Of a DNA stretch of 64,000 nt, positions 43,793 through 52,337 are shown piece after piece (position 1 is the first letter of the stretch; every line of letters begins with the position of its first letter). The stretch is from assembly GCA_963698405.1 (NCBI GenBank), contig CAVOQT010000002.1, positions 186,001-250,000 of the forward strand. The letters are read 5' to 3'. The position numbers were made by a program, and so were the translations under genes. The notes below the pieces were generated by a model. The model worked only from the letters and a program-made list of their open reading frames with translations, made no database searches and had not been told where the DNA came from. The DNA is from SHZI01 sp963698405 (GTDB lineage: Bacteria > Pseudomonadota > Gammaproteobacteria > Steroidobacterales > GCA-2729495).

Positions 43793-44719
43793 TCAAGGTC
43801 GCTTGCGGTACCAGTCTTCCATAGCGGCCACAAAACCTTCAAAGCGTGAATAATCCTTGGCAACCACATCAACACGAAGCTTGCGCAGCCGGGCACCCTC
43901 GCTGGTGATCGGGCCGAAGCACGCCAGTACGGTCTTCTGGTTGAGCACAGCACTGTCTCCCCCGAGATGCGCCAGGAGGCTGTCGATTTCGCCGCGACTG
44001 GTAAAAGCGATCATGTCGATCTCGCCGTTCAGCAACATCCGCGTACCACGTTCGAGGCCCTGCGTTTCACGAGCCGTGACGTAGGCTGGTATCCGCTTGG
44101 TCTTCAGGCCAATAGCCTCAAGATCACGGATAAAGTCTGGCACTACCGCCGGTTCTTCCATGCCGATGACGTCTGGCGCCGGAACCAGCACCGTCCCGCT
44201 GGTGATACCGCGGCGTTTGAGTTCGTTGACGATGCCGACAGGACTGGGGGCAGGAGGCACCAGCGCCGGCTTGATCCCGGCCTGCTCGAGCAACCGGGCA
44301 TCGTTACCGATAGCTGCGGACTGCAACTGTCGGACATCATCTGGCGCCAGGCCCAGTGCATCGAGACGATTCAGGTAGGCGTCGATCCCGTTGCGGCTGG
44401 TGAATGCGATCCAGTCGTATTTGTCGCGCTCGCGCAGCACCTCGTCGAATACCTTGTAGTCAGGCACCGGCTCGATGTAGATCGTCGGCATCCAGACCGG
44501 GCGCGCGCCACGCTCGATCAGCAGTTGACCCAGGCGGCCCGCATAATTGCGTGGAGCCGTGTAAAGCACAGTCTTGCCGTACAGGGGCAGGGATGTCCGG
44601 TCTATCAGGTCGGTCGTACGACCCTTGGTGGCCGGCTCCGCCGCACGCAATGGCGTCAGTGAGCCGAGCACCAGGACCATGCCCAGTAGCGGCAAGACGG
44701 TCAGAAATCTTGTACGCAT
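43793..44719 (-). CDS. Exported uroporphyrinogen-III synthase-fold (HemD-like) protein
   Basis: A 308-residue protein with a clear signal peptide (about 1-26, ending 'LRAAEP') followed by a HemD-type two-domain fold. Family-like strings are LYTAPRNYAGRLGQLL, YDWIAFTSRNGIDAYLNRL, GIVNELKRRGI and IAFTSRGEIDSLLAHLGG near the end. True HemD closes the tetrapyrrole ring in the cytosol; an exported copy cannot do this in the normal pathway. It may bind or modify a tetrapyrrole or another substrate in the periplasm. It lies between the haem/FMN-like gene (65 bp upstream) and the TonB receptor (194 bp downstream). Confidence 0.8.
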   Translation of the reverse strand: MRTRFLTVLPLLGMVLVLGSLTPLRAAEPATKGRTTDLIDRTSLPLYGKTVLYTAPRNYAGRLGQLLIERGARPVWMPTIYIEPVPDYKVFDEVLRERDKYDWIAFTSRNGIDAYLNRLDALGLAPDDVRQLQSAAIGNDARLLEQAGIKPALVPPAPSPVGIVNELKRRGITSGTVLVPAPDVIGMEEPAVVPDFIRDLEAIGLKTKRIPAYVTARETQGLERGTRMLLNGEIDMIAFTSRGEIDSLLAHLGGDSAVLNQKTVLACFGPITSEGARLRKLRVDVVAKDYSRFEGFVAAMEDWYRKRP

Positions 44720-44784
44720 GACAGAACTCCGGCTGTCTTCGTCACGATAGCGCCGCTGTTGGGCTCACACTTCTCAGGCAGACA

Positions 44785-45585
44785 TCAGTCGGCGATGACG
44801 CCCGTCCGCCCACGCTTCCACAGCTGGTAGACCGCATAACCTTCGCCGAGCGTCGTATCGAAGTAGTAGATCTGCTCCGGCTGGATGCGAATCAGGTCGA
44901 AGCGTCGCAGGGATCGCTCTTTCGTCACGCGCACCAGGTTGTACTTGTCGACAGCGATACTGAAGCGCGGATCAGATGAGGGAATAACTTCCGCCGTGCC
45001 ATTGATCTGCGTGCTACGCCACAGCTTGGGACCGCCCTCAGCGAGGGTCCAGCCGGCAAAATGCACCGCACTGATGTATGGGTTCTTGCGGATCTGCAGC
45101 AACTTCTCGGTGCCGACCTCAGAAACGACGTAGAGCACCTTCTCGTCCTTGTCGAGCACCATGTCGACGGTCGTCGCGAGTGGCTTGTTGTCGAGGGCGG
45201 TGGTCAGCGCAAAACGCTCGCGGCCCGGCAGGAACTCGACGACCTTCGCCCAGATCTCTTCCTGTGACAGCTGCATCGAGCTGCGCGCCATCTGACGGGT
45301 AGCGGAAGCGACGGTATCGACGGTACTGAAGGTCACATCGTGGCATTCAGCACATGTCATGCCCTTCGGGAAGTCGCGATGCTTCTTGCTCATGAAGTCA
45401 TTGGCGGTAATCGGCGGCCCCGGGACGATCACCCCGTCGATACCCTGCTCGCCACCACCGACATTGATACCTTCGGCGGCCTTCTGTGCCTTCGCGGGCT
45501 CCGCTGCCTGTAGTGCCGTGCCGAATGCAAACGGTACGGCGACGGCTGCCGCAATACCGATCAACAAAGATTTTCGTTTATTCAT
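44785..45585 (-). CDS. Exported c-haem / FMN split-barrel (PNPOx-like) fusion
   Basis: A 266-residue periplasmic protein. The signal peptide (1-28) is followed by a CxxCH haem site CAECH (78-82). A pyridoxamine-phosphate-oxidase-like split barrel then runs from about residue 105 (LSQEEIWAKVVEFLPGRERFALTT ... LLQIRKNPYISAVHF). Split-barrel proteins bind FMN or haem and include haem-degrading HugZ/HutZ types. A covalent haem plus an exported split barrel is unusual. The start is ATG 45585; upstream residues in the longer frame are not signal-like. It lies in the receptor-bracketed locus. Confidence 0.8.
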   Translation of the reverse strand: MNKRKSLLIGIAAAVAVPFAFGTALQAAEPAKAQKAAEGINVGGGEQGIDGVIVPGPPITANDFMSKKHRDFPKGMTCAECHDVTFSTVDTVASATRQMARSSMQLSQEEIWAKVVEFLPGRERFALTTALDNKPLATTVDMVLDKDEKVLYVVSEVGTEKLLQIRKNPYISAVHFAGWTLAEGGPKLWRSTQINGTAEVIPSSDPRFSIAVDKYNLVRVTKERSLRRFDLIRIQPEQIYYFDTTLGEGYAVYQLWKRGRTGVIAD

Positions 45586-45631
45586 CGCATGTACCTCATC
45601 GCGTATATGTTCAATCCCGGGAAACAGGAAA

Positions 45632-46192
45632 TCAGGGCGCTGCAGGCCTGGCAGGAAAATCCTGCATCGCAAGCGTGACAGCACGGGCAACCATATCAGC
45701 GTCAAGGCTGCCCTTGCCCATGCTTCCGGCTATTGAGCCAAACCACAACTCGCGATTTGCCGCAGCATCCAATACGTGGATGACCAGCCGCCCCTCACGA
45801 TAGTTCTGCACGCTTGGACTACCGACATTGACGGAACCGCCCATATTGCTGCCAAAGCTGCCGAGGCCGATGCCAATCTGGAAGGGACTGGATTTGATCC
45901 GTTCATCGGCGGCTGATTCGTAAGCAACCCGCAACTGGGGCTGATCCTCTGTCTCGGTATAGCCGCGCCGGGTCATTTCCGCACGGATCGCGGTACGGAT
46001 ATTGCTATCCAGCAAGCGCATCGGCTCATCAATCGCACCGGGCGGCGGTGGCTGCCAGCCAAAGGTCTGATAGACCGCAAAGTTTGCATCGGGTGCAGTC
46101 TGTGAATGGCGCTCGGGCGGCACGGACGTGGCGCAAGCCGTCAGCAGGCTGACGAAGATCAGCGCAAGACCGAGAGGACATTTCAGCTGCAT
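45632..46192 (-). CDS. DUF4136-domain lipoprotein
   Basis: A 186-residue lipoprotein with signal and lipobox LTAC. The DUF4136 features FAVYQTFGW and IRTAIRAEMTRRGY are followed by a Gly/Ser-rich stretch and VIHVLDAAANRELWFGSIAG. Such proteins sit in the outer membrane periplasmic face; role unknown. It starts at ATG 46192, with an alternative at 46207, and lies 70 bp after the LLM gene. Confidence 0.8.
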   Translation of the reverse strand: MQLKCPLGLALIFVSLLTACATSVPPERHSQTAPDANFAVYQTFGWQPPPPGAIDEPMRLLDSNIRTAIRAEMTRRGYTETEDQPQLRVAYESAADERIKSSPFQIGIGLGSFGSNMGGSVNVGSPSVQNYREGRLVIHVLDAAANRELWFGSIAGSMGKGSLDADMVARAVTLAMQDFPARPAAP

Positions 46193-46262
46193 GAGAAAAC
46201 CCTGCATTAACTAGACACTGATTTTACAGTAGAAAAACCATACTGTTGTTTTAAATGGTTTA

Positions 46263-47278
46263 TTAGCGTCGCAGCCGTGGCAGTAGTTGCTTGCCGATGA
46301 TGTGCAGCGACTGCTCCGGGTCGTCGTGGATACGCAGTGCATTCTCGGTCATGCCACCGGCTGCGAAGGTCTTGATGCGTTCGACATGGCGGTCCAGATC
46401 GCTGAGGTCGCCGGCCAGGCTCAGCCCCTCGACCAGCTTGGCAACGATCTCCGGGCGGGACGCCCTTGATCTCGCCGCACCTTGGTGCGGAATGCGGTGA
46501 GAAATGCGTCCTTCTTCTCATGCACGACCTTCGCCTCCTCAGGTGTCAGGAAGGGCTTGTACCAGGCCTCCTCCAGCCAGCCGCGGATCATGAGTTCCCG
46601 GCGTGCCTCGCGGAATGAGGCCTCGCGGTCTTCCTTGATGTGGAAAGCGCAGAAATTGTTGACGCGGAAATCAGCTGCGCTGCGGCCATGACGGGCGAGG
46701 CCTTCGCGCACATCAGCCATGCACTTCGGCAGCATCGGCACGATCATGTCGCTGAACATGGTGCCGTCAGCAAACTGCGTGGCCATATCGAGCATCTTCG
46801 GGCCGGTGGCGCCTGCGTAAATGATCGGCGGCGTGCCCTTGACCCAGGTCGAGCGAAAATAGCGGGACTTGTAGACCTCGCCGTCCCAGACTACCGCTTG
46901 GCCACTCACCGCGCGTTTCACCATCGCCACGGCCTCGCCAACGCCCTTCACCCGCTTGCCATAGGGCTTGCTGAGTACGCCGGGCCATTCGCCGCCGCCG
47001 CCGATCACCACCATGCCGCGGCCATTGGAGAACTCGTTCAGCGTTGCAACTGCATTGGCGATCTTCAGCGGATGCATTTCGTAGGGGCTGATGACCACGG
47101 CGCCCAGCATGATCTTCTTCGTGACCATGGCGGCCGGCATCAGGCACATGAAGGCATCGCGCGCGTTGGCGTAGTTCTGCGTCCAGATGCCGCGGATGCC
47201 GTAGCTCTCGGCAAGCTGCGCGAGTTCTGCGACCTGTGCGGGGGTGAGATCTGCTTCGAGGATTACATCGATATCCAT
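46263..47278 (-). pseudogene. LLM-class flavin monooxygenase with two frameshifts
   Basis: A luciferase-like monooxygenase/F420-type oxidoreductase of about 338 residues, when rejoined. The intact N-terminal part starts MDIDVILEADLTPAQ, with GMVVIGGGGEWPG. Near 46477-46485 the coding switches to a second frame (GEIKGVPP) and near 46452-46456 to a third (EIVAKLVEGLSLAGDLSDL...), which ends in TAA at 46263-46265. Each part has family-like sequence, so the gene was intact recently or the reads contain two single-base errors. As written, translation stops at 46421 with a wrong C-terminus. It lies 33 bp after the SDR gene. Confidence 0.75.
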
Positions 47279-47311
47279 GCGTACTCCATAGCCGGCGGCA
47301 AACAAGGGCGG

Positions 47312-48128
47312 TTAGCGGACTTTCTGGTCTGTTCGGGCTTCCAACGGCGAGATGATGTCACGCCTGCGGAATGCGGCGGTCGCAAAGCGGAGCGCAGCCT
47401 TGCCGGGCGTCAGCCACTCGATGCAGGCGCCCTGTTTCTGGTTGGCCAGCGCCTGCGCGGCAAGCCACGGCGTTACGGTTTCCACCGTATCGCCGAGGAT
47501 GTTCATGACGCGTTTGGCCTTCTCCCACTCGGCTGCATCCTTGCTCTTCGACGAATAGAGCAGAAGATCGGTCGGCACCATGCCGGGACTGAGCGCGCCG
47601 ATCAGCACCGGCGAGTCCTTGTACTCTTTTGCCAGGGACCGCGTCAGATAACGCAGCGCGTACTTGCTGCTGCCGTAGGTGGTGAGGCCCGGCGACATCA
47701 TGCCGTTGCTGCCAAAGCCTTCGAAGCTGTAGATCTTGCCGCCGCCCTGACGCAGCATCCCGGCCAGTGCTACCTTGGTGCCGTAAATCGTGCCAAGCAG
47801 ATTGGTTTCGACGGTGGCGACGATCTGTTCTGCGGGCAGATCCGCCAGCAGCGCGCGATCCGTCGCGACTGCGGCATTGTTGATCCAGATATCGACGCGG
47901 GAAAAGCGGGCAACTGCCGCGTGCCCAGACGGTTTCGAGCGAGGCCATGTCGCGCACGTCGCAGACACAACCCAGAACCTCACCGGGGCTTCCCAGTTCC
48001 GTGGTCGCGGCATCGACGGCGGCCTGACTGCGGCCCGTCACTACAACCCGGTGGCCCAGTTTCAGGAATTCACGGGCGAGGCCCTTGCCGATGCCGCGCG
48101 TGCTGCCGGTGATGACAATCGTTTGCAT
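47312..48128 (-). pseudogene. Short-chain dehydrogenase/reductase with one frameshift
   Basis: An NAD(P)-dependent SDR of about 271 residues when rejoined. The N-terminal Rossmann motif TGSTRGIGKG begins at residue 8. The NNA (DIWINNAAVATDRAL) and the catalytic YGSSK follow in the other frame. The frame change lies near 47915-47930, between LETVWA and VARFSRVDIWINN. The start is ATG 48128 (MQTIVITG). As with the neighbouring LLM gene this may be decay or sequencing error. It sits between the amine oxidase and LLM genes. Confidence 0.75.
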
Positions 48129-48179
48129 GAGTCTTCTTTCAGCTGGGGAACAGAAGACCATTCTAGGCCAGCCAGAGAT

Positions 48180-49628
48180 TCAGGCGAGCTGCAGAATCTC
48201 CACCGCCGCGCGCTCACCCGACTCCATGGCGCCTTCCATGCCCATCATGGTTGCTGCCGTATGATCGCCGGCGAAGTGGATACGGCCATGTGCATCTGCA
48301 ACAACATTGCCGAAGCGGCTGATCTGCCCGGGGGTCCGGTACACGTTGTGGCCACGCGTCCATGGATAGGTCGACCAGTTCACCACTGCGATGGCTTCGA
48401 TGCGCCCGACAGTACTCGGTCTGGCGCGGTTGATGGTCCGGGTGGCGTCCTGCATGACGTCGGCATCTTTCATCTTTATCCAGGGCGACAGCGGATTGCG
48501 GACATTCATCCAGAGATATTCGCCCTGGTCCGACTTGAAGTGATACAAGCGACCCATCGGCTGGTTGGTCCACATCGAGCCGGGAAGCCCGTCTGCTTCC
48601 CAGTAGCGTTCCTTCACCCCAAAGAACACGTTGACCATGTTGTCGTAGGGAAGCTCGCGAACAGCCGCCGCCTGCAGGGCCGGCAGCGCCGGCTCGATGG
48701 CAATCTCCCGCAACAGCGGCAGCGGTACGGCGACAACGACACGGCCAGCGCGGTAGCTTTTTCCGCTGCGTGTTTTGACCTCGACGCCATCCTTGTTGGC
48801 CCGGATCGCCGTGACATGTGAATTAAAGGCGATTTCCCGCTTGAGCAGCTTCGCGATGCCTTCCGGAAAGCGGCTCGCACCGGTTGCGATACGGTTGAGC
48901 CCGTCGATCCCGCCCATGAACTCCTGGAAGCGGAACAGCCGATGGTGCCACAGGGCAGAGTATGTGCTGGCATCAGCGGTCGGCAGATCATTGTTGATGA
49001 AACGCATGGCGGCATCGCTGGCGCCCTGGCTTTTCAGATAGTCGCCATAGCTGATATCCAGAGCGGCCGCCTCCGGCAGTAACCAGCTGTCGAGACCATC
49101 GAGCGGCGAGGGGCGCGGCGCATACATCATGGTCAGCGCGAAGGGTCCCATCAGCGGCCCGCCGGCCGCACGTTCCTTGCCAACCAGTTTGTTGAGCGGC
49201 GAGTCTGGCCATGCCGACATCGGCATGAGCGTGCCATCGAAGTTCAGCGCGAAAGGCAGCTCGACAGTATCGAGCCACTTCTGCATCGGAAAGCCACCAA
49301 GCCGGTCGATCATCGACAGGCAACGCGCATAACCGGCGCCGAACTCGGTGCCACCAGCTTCGGGCCGGCCCGGCACCTTGTCGAGCGTCATCACGCGTCC
49401 GCCGACACGGTTGCTGCCCTCAAGCAGTAGCACGCTCATACCGGCGTCCTGCAACATCAGCGCAGTGTTCAGTCCGGCAAGACCCGCGCCGACAATGATC
49501 ACATCAGCGTCACGCCGGCTGGCTGCCAGCGCTGTGGTGCTGAGGCCACTGCCGGCGGCAATGACACCGGCAGTGGCTGCGATTTCCTTCAGAACCCTTC
49601 GGCGGGTACGCGAAACAGTCATGCTCAT
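48180..49628 (-). CDS. Tat-exported flavin amine oxidase
   Basis: A 482-residue FAD enzyme of the monoamine-oxidase superfamily. The N-terminus has a twin-arginine type signal (SRTRRRVLKE plus hydrophobic stretch). The dinucleotide site is VIIVGAGLAGLNTALML (about 43-59), continuing SNRVGGRVMT. The C-terminal FAD string is IHFAGDHTAATMMGMEGAMESGERAA. Oxidation of an amine or C-H bond in the periplasm is expected; substrate unknown. It lies 22 bp after the TBDR2 stop and 51 bp before the SDR start, so it is co-directional with both. ATG 49622 is an alternative start. Confidence 0.88.
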   Translation of the reverse strand: MSMTVSRTRRRVLKEIAATAGVIAAGSGLSTTALAASRRDADVIIVGAGLAGLNTALMLQDAGMSVLLLEGSNRVGGRVMTLDKVPGRPEAGGTEFGAGYARCLSMIDRLGGFPMQKWLDTVELPFALNFDGTLMPMSAWPDSPLNKLVGKERAAGGPLMGPFALTMMYAPRPSPLDGLDSWLLPEAAALDISYGDYLKSQGASDAAMRFINNDLPTADASTYSALWHHRLFRFQEFMGGIDGLNRIATGASRFPEGIAKLLKREIAFNSHVTAIRANKDGVEVKTRSGKSYRAGRVVVAVPLPLLREIAIEPALPALQAAAVRELPYDNMVNVFFGVKERYWEADGLPGSMWTNQPMGRLYHFKSDQGEYLWMNVRNPLSPWIKMKDADVMQDATRTINRARPSTVGRIEAIAVVNWSTYPWTRGHNVYRTPGQISRFGNVVADAHGRIHFAGDHTAATMMGMEGAMESGERAAVEILQLA

Positions 49629-49650
49629 AAGCCCTTGCGATCGTCGATTG

Positions 49651-52173
49651 TCAGCCGCCGAAGCGGTAGTTCACACGCAGGCCGATCTGGCGCTGATCTG
49701 GCTTGATCGGCGTCTGGTTGTAGGGCAGGACGAGGGTGAACGGAGCGAAGGCCGCGCTTATCCCCTGATTATAGGTATTGCGGAACGACGACTTGATCGT
49801 GTCATCTTCAAAGGCGTTGTCCACGTAGGCGATGATGTCCCACTGTTCGTTTACCAGCCCCAGACGGAAGTCCGCGATCGTATATGACTCGAACTCGGCG
49901 GTATTCACCGAATCCTGATAACGGTCGTCCTGGTAGACCAGGTCGCCTTCAAACAGCCAACTGGTCTCACCCACCAGCGGCTTCCGGTAGGAAAAACCAC
50001 CTACCAAAGCATTCCTGGGTGCGTACTCCAATTCGTTGCCGGACAAGTCAATCCGACACAAACCACCAGTCGAACCAGGGGCCGGATCATTGACGTACGT
50101 GCAATTACCCGCATCAGCAATGGGAGCAGGGCCTTTGCTCAGCTGCGTGTAATCATCATATTCCGTATCGAGCCACGTATACGAAGCATTGAGCTGCAGA
50201 GCATCCGTGGCCTGGAAAGCCACATCCAGCTCCAGACCATAGACCGTTGCCTTTGAGGCATTGACGGGCGCGGAAAACAACAGTCCGGTATCAGGATCCT
50301 GCTTCTGGGACGAGACCAGCTTGTCCTTGAAGTCCTGCCAGAACAGCGAGCCGTTCACCAGCAGGCGATTGTCCAGCCAGTCAGTCTTGGCGCCGATCTC
50401 ATAGACATAGAGGGTTTCATCGTCAAAGCTGCTTGATGCCGGATCAAAGCCGGTCAGTGCGCCGACGATGCTGATGCCTTTGGGCTTGGTCGCCTTGGCC
50501 AACGACATGTAATACATCGCATCATCGGTCGCCTGCCACTGCAAGGTGGCCTTGGGCGAGAAGAAGCTGTCAGTCACCTTGTCAGAGATGCTGCCATATG
50601 CAGCTGACAGGGAAGTCGGAAAAAACACACCGGTTGCGTCAACTGCACGGGGCCGCGCAGGCTGCGGATCATCACCGCCCTGAGCGGCGCGATCGGGACC
50701 AGTGACCTTGATCTCTTCATCCGAATAACGACCTTCAAGGATCAGCTTCCAGCGGTCGATGAACTCCCACTCGACCAGACCATATACAGACCAGTGGTCA
50801 GTATCCTGGGTCCACGGATCGATATAGCGCAGCGCATCCGAGCTGACCGCCGCAATTAACGGTGCACAACTCTGGCCGGGTACAAACGGCGGCGCTCCAT
50901 TCGAAATACAGTTGACGGTGCCATCTTGCACGTCCTTGCTTTCGGTCCAGTACAGGGCGCCGACTGTCCAGGCAACAGCACCGTCCGTGGTGGACTGCAG
51001 GCGCAGCTCCTGACTGAACAGATCGGTTTCATCCCGCAGCCAGAACTCGGCACCGGTAGTCTTGCCCGCAGCGGCAACACTGCCTTCGCGACGACCATCC
51101 TCGAAACTGAAAACATCGCTGGTCGCATAGTGCGTGAGCGAGGTGAACTTCATGCCGTCGAAATCCACACCGACATCCAGGGTATTACGCCAGATATCCC
51201 GATCCGTACCCGGATAATCAGCGCCGGTGCGCGGATCTTCCGACAGTGTCACCGCCAGATCGTCGCCATCCGGCAGGCTGGGTACCGTCAGGATCTCGGT
51301 AACACTCGGGCTGAGGACCGGCAGCCTGGGGCCTGCATCGTCCGGATCGGTGCGCGCGCTCAGCGGAATATCCTTCAGCACGGTCGGCGCAATCGCCGAA
51401 TACGGTGCCTGCTCGATGGTGTCATCGGTGTATTCGGTATGGAAGGTTGCCGAGACCCCGTCGCGGATATTCCACACCAGGGTGCCCGCCACGCCCTCAC
51501 CATCGGTACCGCCGATATCCTGGCCAGTTACCGAGTTCTTGTAAAAGCCGTCGTGCTCCCAGCTCGCTGCGTTGATGCTGCCGAGCAGGGTATCGCCGAG
51601 CAGTGGGCCGCTCAGGCTGCCGCGCACTTCGAGCTGGCCGTTATCACCGATATCGGTGCCAACCCGCGCCTGAAACTCGCTGGTCGGCTTGCGCGTGATG
51701 TAGTTGACCGCGCCCGCAAAGGCCGTACGCCCGTACAGGGCATTCTGCGGCCCCTTGACCACCTCGATCCGCTCGAGGTCGAAGAGGTGGGGGTTAAGCA
51801 GCAGGCCGCCGCCATTGGTCTGGATCGCCTGACTCGAAATATCGATGCCATCCACCAGCACGGCCACGTTCTGGCGGCCACGGGTGGGCGCAAGTCCGCG
51901 AATGGTGATGCGCGTGTCCTGGGACGAAAAACCCTGGTCGAAGATCACGCTGGAGCTGATCTTGCTGACCTCGGAGATATCGGTGATGTTCAGCCTTTCA
52001 ATTTGATCAGCCGTCAATACCGATACCGCGACCGGCACCGTTTGCAGGTTCTCTGCGCGTTTCCGCGTCGTGACGACGATTTCCTCAAGGGCCGACGCCA
52101 TCGGCGCAACCATGAAAACAGACAGACCGAGAACGCTGCTACGCATCAGGTGCATGCGGAATTTTGTAGACAT
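49651..52173 (-). CDS. TonB-dependent outer-membrane receptor (locus leading gene)
   Basis: An 840-residue receptor. The signal peptide ends near 'APMASA', followed by TonB box LEEIVVTTRKRAEN. The plug has VKGPQNALYGRTAFAGAVNYITRK, and the barrel ends in a strand with NYRFGG. The ligand is unknown; similarity is to TBDRs of steroid/terpenoid-degrading and marine bacteria. ATG 52173 is preceded by a GGGGGG ribosome site; the frame extends to 52311 but the added residues cover a promoter. A divergent LysR gene and operator lie upstream. Confidence 0.92.
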   Translation of the reverse strand: MSTKFRMHLMRSSVLGLSVFMVAPMASALEEIVVTTRKRAENLQTVPVAVSVLTADQIERLNITDISEVSKISSSVIFDQGFSSQDTRITIRGLAPTRGRQNVAVLVDGIDISSQAIQTNGGGLLLNPHLFDLERIEVVKGPQNALYGRTAFAGAVNYITRKPTSEFQARVGTDIGDNGQLEVRGSLSGPLLGDTLLGSINAASWEHDGFYKNSVTGQDIGGTDGEGVAGTLVWNIRDGVSATFHTEYTDDTIEQAPYSAIAPTVLKDIPLSARTDPDDAGPRLPVLSPSVTEILTVPSLPDGDDLAVTLSEDPRTGADYPGTDRDIWRNTLDVGVDFDGMKFTSLTHYATSDVFSFEDGRREGSVAAAGKTTGAEFWLRDETDLFSQELRLQSTTDGAVAWTVGALYWTESKDVQDGTVNCISNGAPPFVPGQSCAPLIAAVSSDALRYIDPWTQDTDHWSVYGLVEWEFIDRWKLILEGRYSDEEIKVTGPDRAAQGGDDPQPARPRAVDATGVFFPTSLSAAYGSISDKVTDSFFSPKATLQWQATDDAMYYMSLAKATKPKGISIVGALTGFDPASSSFDDETLYVYEIGAKTDWLDNRLLVNGSLFWQDFKDKLVSSQKQDPDTGLLFSAPVNASKATVYGLELDVAFQATDALQLNASYTWLDTEYDDYTQLSKGPAPIADAGNCTYVNDPAPGSTGGLCRIDLSGNELEYAPRNALVGGFSYRKPLVGETSWLFEGDLVYQDDRYQDSVNTAEFESYTIADFRLGLVNEQWDIIAYVDNAFEDDTIKSSFRNTYNQGISAAFAPFTLVLPYNQTPIKPDQRQIGLRVNYRFGG

Positions 52174-52174
52174 T

Positions 52175-52221
52175 TTGACCCCCCGTGACAAAAAAGCGTC
52201 AAGCACTGCCGCAGGCAGTGC
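52175..52221 (-). promoter_or_regulatory. Leader hairpins between TBDR2 promoter and start codon
   Basis: On the minus strand a perfect 8-bp stem (arms 52214-52221 and 52203-52210, 3-nt loop) is followed by six U (52195-52190) and by a TTGAC/GTCAA pair (52198-52202, 52175-52179) that would enclose the GGGGGG ribosome site. It resembles an attenuator or RBS-sequestering leader. A TATACT at 52248-52243 could be the -10. Confidence 0.4.
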
Positions 52222-52287
52222 GACCAACCCCTTGGCGTCGAGAGTATAAATACGGCGCACACAGAACCAGCAATTGTTATTCTGGCT

Positions 52288-52306
52288 CAACAAGTTTTCA
52301 TTGTTG
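52288..52306. promoter_or_regulatory. Candidate LysR-type operator
   Basis: CAACAA-N7-TTGTTG inverted repeat, in the T-N11-A style, 31 bp before lysR and 115 bp before the divergent TBDR2 start. Confidence 0.5.
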
Positions 52307-52337
52307 GTCAAAGCAGCGCAGAGAGGTCAGGAGAGCG

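Noticed and set aside
46640..48112. 490-codon plus-strand frame
   Set aside because: Antisense to LLM and SDR genes. Its length across the frameshifted genes is a coincidence of GC-rich DNA; it has no domain-like segments.
50926..52188. 420-codon plus-strand frame
   Set aside because: Antisense to the TonB receptor; His/Arg/Gln-rich without motifs.
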